This document shows positions 6,463 through 8,462 of a DNA stretch of 8,462 nucleotides, one piece after another. Within the stretch, counting starts at the first letter, position 1. Each line of letters starts with the position of its first letter. A program made the position numbers and the translations under genes. Source of the DNA: an uncultured Brachyspira sp. (GTDB lineage: Bacteria; Cyanobacteriota; Vampirovibrionia; Gastranaerophilales; Gastranaerophilaceae); assembly GCA_900321895.1 (NCBI GenBank), contig ONYB01000118.1, positions 1-8,462 of the forward strand, given 5' to 3'. The notes beneath the pieces were generated by a model. That model ran no database searches. It was not told the DNA's origin and saw only the letters and a program-made list of their open reading frames with translations.

Positions 6463-7578
6463 ATGATTAGTATAAATAAGGTTGTACCTCGCATATATGA
6501 TTATTTGAAAGTAGCAGGTAAAAGCAGTGTTTTGCAAACAAAGCCGAAAGAACTTTTACAGTTTAAAGAATTAAAATTGGATTGCGACAAGTTTGAATTT
6601 GTAAGACATTCTGCGGATGAAATAGAAAAGGCTTATAAAGAGTATGCAAACAGTCCGTATATAAACGTATATTTGCGTCAGCAAGCTCCTCTTTCTCAAA
6701 AATCAAATAATATCGTAAGTTGTCTAAAACAAGCAATAAGAGAATCTGAACCCGTAACTGGCAAGTTTTATCGTGGTTTGTCTAATTGTGCGGATGAAGA
6801 AGGTGTTAGAAAATTTATTTTTAACAATAAAGGGTTTACTTCAGTAGCTCCTGAATATAATAAAAGTTATGCGAATAGTTTTGCTCTCGGTCGTGGAAAT
6901 GCTATCGTTGAATTTGATTTAAAAACTCCGATAAAGGCATATAATGCAAACAGTTACGAAACCATATTTGATACAAATGCTTTTACTGCCGATAAGTTTG
7001 ATTTAGTGAAAGTAAAAGACAATTATTACAGAGTTACGGAAAAGCTAAAAGCTCCTGCAAATGTTCATCCGGCAAGGATTTCAAGCCATATTGAGGAAAG
7101 TGAAACTTTGCAATTTGGCTGCATTCCGAATGATTACGTTAATATAAAAAAAGAATTTGTTCCTGAACATGCTATAGTTGTAAGATTTGGGCCGGATAAA
7201 GGCAAAACAAAGGTCATCCCTGCTCATTGGGATGAATATAAAGAAAGTTTACCATATTATCATATAGATGAGTTGTGGTCAGGCGGTAAGGGTTCCGGAA
7301 CTGCAGCCGTACAAAATGTTGTCGAAAAAAGTTTATCAAATCCATTGACAAAAGGTAGAGTTATGTTGGATGCAAGCAGTATTGACGGAAAAACTCATCC
7401 GGCAGGTTTTTATTATAAATTAGGGTTCAGATACAAGCAACCGGCATATAATCAGGAGCTTGAAGCTTGGTTGGCAAACGGAGGAAAACGCGAAAATTCA
7501 CCAATGTTTCCTAGTGCTGTTATGTATTTGCCAAAAGAAAATATTGAACATTGTTTGAATTATGGAAAAAATAAATAG
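6463..7578 (+). CDS. Two-domain protein: ADP-ribosyltransferase-like plus GNAT-like; candidate secreted effector
   Basis: A soluble 371-residue protein with no signal peptide or membrane segment. Residues about 45-200 resemble ADP-ribosyltransferase toxins (R-S-E class), which transfer ADP-ribose from NAD+. FYRGLSN (102-108) supplies the NAD-binding Arg104, KGFTSVAPE (123-131) is the STS-type motif, and NAIVEFDL (146-153) is the following strand. Glu166 in SYETIF fits the catalytic Glu, ahead of the strand KFDLVKVKDNYYRV. The usual Gln/Glu two residues before it is Ser164. Residues about 265-325 resemble the acetyl-CoA-binding part of GNAT acetyltransferases: YYHIDELWSGGKGSGTAAVQ (265-284), with the GxGxGT loop, then AGFYYKLGF (314-322). 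A distinct tail (350-371) contains MYLPKENIEHCLNYG. AGGG at 6453-6456 is a well-placed ribosome-binding site. It lies 140 bases after flhA on the same strand, which suggests but does not prove that it is exported by that apparatus. Phage-type or household ART roles are alternatives. Confidence 0.65.
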   Translation: MISINKVVPRIYDYLKVAGKSSVLQTKPKELLQFKELKLDCDKFEFVRHSADEIEKAYKEYANSPYINVYLRQQAPLSQKSNNIVSCLKQAIRESEPVTGKFYRGLSNCADEEGVRKFIFNNKGFTSVAPEYNKSYANSFALGRGNAIVEFDLKTPIKAYNANSYETIFDTNAFTADKFDLVKVKDNYYRVTEKLKAPANVHPARISSHIEESETLQFGCIPNDYVNIKKEFVPEHAIVVRFGPDKGKTKVIPAHWDEYKESLPYYHIDELWSGGKGSGTAAVQNVVEKSLSNPLTKGRVMLDASSIDGKTHPAGFYYKLGFRYKQPAYNQELEAWLANGGKRENSPMFPSAVMYLPKENIEHCLNYGKNK

Positions 7579-7654
7579 AGAATTTTAGTATAGTCAAGGT
7601 TTGTGAAAGTTTAAAATTAATATAAATTGATAGAATTTAGACAAAATTTCTCTA
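7576..7654. repeat. Imperfect inverted repeat spanning the convergent intergenic region
   Basis: TAGAGAATTTT (7576-7586) is nearly the reverse complement of AAAATTTCTCTA (7643-7654), with one extra T in the second arm. Each arm includes the stop codon of one of the two convergent genes. The arms are 56 bases apart. They might form a bidirectional end-of-transcript structure, but the arms are AT-rich and chance is plausible. Confidence 0.3.
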
Positions 7655-8032
7655 ATTGCTTAAGTTCGAGTGAAAAGCAGATATGCTTTTAGAATGTTTT
7701 TTGTTTGTAATATCAAAACTTCTTTTGATAATTGCATCTAAAACTTCAGGTTCTATTTTATTGACATCAACTTTGCACCAATGAGATTTATTCATGTGCC
7801 AAGCTGGAGTTATAGATTCAGGATATTGATCTTTTAGTATTGAGATTGTTTCAGGCTCAGCCTTGAGGTTGATGTACAAAACACCATCTAAACGAAAAAT
7901 CAATGCAAACCATTTATTGTTTGATTTATGTCTCATAACAGGCATTTTTCCACATCGTTCTTCATTAAACGGATATGTTTCTATCGCATCATCATCAATT
8001 AAACATTTTTTAATTAAATTTTTTTCATTCAT
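7652..8032 (-). CDS. MmcQ/YjbR family protein
   Basis: A 126-residue protein of the MmcQ/YjbR family (formerly DUF419), small proteins with a double-wing-like fold whose cellular role is not established. DNA binding has been suggested from the fold. The family pattern is clear: YPFNEERCGKMPVMRHKSNN (20-39), a central strand pair WFALIFRLDGVLYINLKAEP (41-60), then ITPAWHMNKSHWCKVDVN (74-91), matching 'INLKCDP...PGYHMNKKHW'. Length is normal for the family, with a slightly extended Ser/Lys-rich C-terminus. It is convergent with the preceding gene and transcribed alone. I see no good Shine-Dalgarno before the ATG at 8032. Nothing ties it functionally to the export operon. Confidence 0.85.
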   Translation of the reverse strand: MNEKNLIKKCLIDDDAIETYPFNEERCGKMPVMRHKSNNKWFALIFRLDGVLYINLKAEPETISILKDQYPESITPAWHMNKSHWCKVDVNKIEPEVLDAIIKRSFDITNKKHSKSISAFHSNLSN

Positions 8033-8071
8033 ACATTCAGAATACTACAAAAAAAGAAGGGAAAATAAAAA

Positions 8072-8206
8072 ATGAATTTTTTATCAATTATTAAAAATTG
8101 GGAAGACTTTAGTGTAATTTGGTTGGTTGTTCAACCTTTTATCTTAAAACTGTTTCAAAAGAAAGTTCCAAGTTCAATTATTCTTCTTTATATTTACAAG
8201 GAATAA
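8072..8206 (+). CDS. Short ORF with good ribosome-binding site, 44 residues
   Basis: ATG 8072 lies ten bases after AGAAGGG (8055-8061) and opens a 44-residue frame (MNFLSIIKNWEDFSVIWLVV...). It has a hydrophobic middle and ends at TAA 8204-8206, exactly where the recombinase-like domain begins in another frame. I recognise no family. It may be the remnant 5' end of a gene whose body was lost or frameshifted, or a chance ORF in AT-rich DNA. Confidence 0.25.
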   Translation: MNFLSIIKNWEDFSVIWLVVQPFILKLFQKKVPSSIILLYIYKE

Positions 8207-8462
8207 GGTATTTATCTAAAAATGAAGAAGTTAGTTTATTTAGGGTGGCTTCTGCTATTTGGCAGGATATTATATTTGTAGAACTACAAACAGGATTAAG
8301 ACAAACTAATATAAGATTATTCCAAGGTAAAAATATAAAGTTAGATTTTAGAATTATTGAAATAACAGAAAATAAAGGTAACAAGCATATAAAATTACCT
8401 ATGACAGATAAGTTATATAACTTCTTTAAAGATAAAAATTTAAAAGCTGATGATTATGTATT
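8113..8462 (+). pseudogene. Tyrosine recombinase/phage integrase fragment, 5'-truncated and cut by the window end
   Basis: The frame is open from 8113, after a TAG at 8110, to the window end. Homology starts at about 8206 with RYLSKNEEVSLFRVA, the usual entry to the catalytic domain ('RYLS.EE...L'). FVELQTGLRQTNIRLFQGKN follows, containing the first catalytic Arg (codon 8299-8301) in a TGLR context. The beta-hairpin IIEITENKGNKHIKLPM then offers candidate catalytic Lys residues, and KLYNFFKDKNLKADDYV matches the next helix and turn. The H-x-x-R box and nucleophilic Tyr would lie beyond 8462. No ATG precedes the domain in this frame, and the N-terminal core-binding domain is absent: residues encoded by 8113-8205 do not resemble one. 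It is therefore probably a decayed integrase. A programmed frameshift from the ORF at 8072 is a less likely reading. Confidence 0.6.

Noticed and set aside
7096..7104. E-S-E at residues 212-214 of the ART-like protein as the catalytic ExE
   Set aside because: It lies nearly 90 residues after the FTS motif and lacks the following 'KFxVxxV' strand. Glu166 is 40 residues after FTS and is followed by that strand. It is kept as an alternative to test in a structure.
8178..8384. A 68-codon minus-strand frame opposite the recombinase domain
   Set aside because: It is antisense to a better-supported recombinase-like frame and shows no recognisable motif.
1..8462. tRNA, rRNA, CRISPR array or complete insertion sequence
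   Set aside because: Reading both strands I found no cloverleaf with a T-loop, no regularly spaced direct repeats, and no transposase with terminal inverted repeats.

Overview
The window is AT-rich DNA from a bacterium that carries flagellar-type export genes. My best but uncertain guess is an uncultured gut lineage such as Gastranaerophilales/Vampirovibrionia (Melainabacteria). This rests on overall gene style and base composition only. No ribosomal or other marker gene is present, so the taxonomy is inference.

Positions 219-6322 form one tightly packed plus-strand operon. The order is FliE (rod/MS-ring junction), FliF (MS ring), a divergent FliG-like protein, FliH (export stator) and FlhA (export gate). 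The last four genes are separated by 21 bp, 12 bp and a 1-base TAATG overlap. fliI and fliJ normally follow fliH but are absent here, and flhA sits directly in the fliI position. No rod, hook, filament, stator (mot) or chemotaxis gene is in view. The FliG-position protein shows neither the EHPQ motif nor a recognisable charged torque helix, and it carries a Gln/Ala-rich linker. The set could be part of an ordinary but divergent flagellum, or of a flagellum-derived type III secretion apparatus. The window alone does not decide between these.

After a 140-bp AT-rich gap on the same strand comes a 371-residue protein (6463-7578). Its N-terminal two thirds has ADP-ribosyltransferase signatures (YRG, FTS and a glutamate in an SYE context). 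Its C-terminal third looks like the acetyl-CoA-binding half of a GNAT acetyltransferase. It has no signal peptide or membrane segment. Its position beside a type III export gate makes it the most interesting object here: a candidate secreted effector, though this is inference.

The right end is accessory in character. It holds a convergent MmcQ/YjbR-family gene (7652-8032, minus strand), then a very AT-rich stretch. That stretch contains a short ORF with a good ribosome-binding site and, in another frame, a tyrosine-recombinase catalytic domain. The recombinase has no visible start or N-terminal domain and runs off the window. The region beyond the secretion operon may therefore be a site of gene gain and loss.
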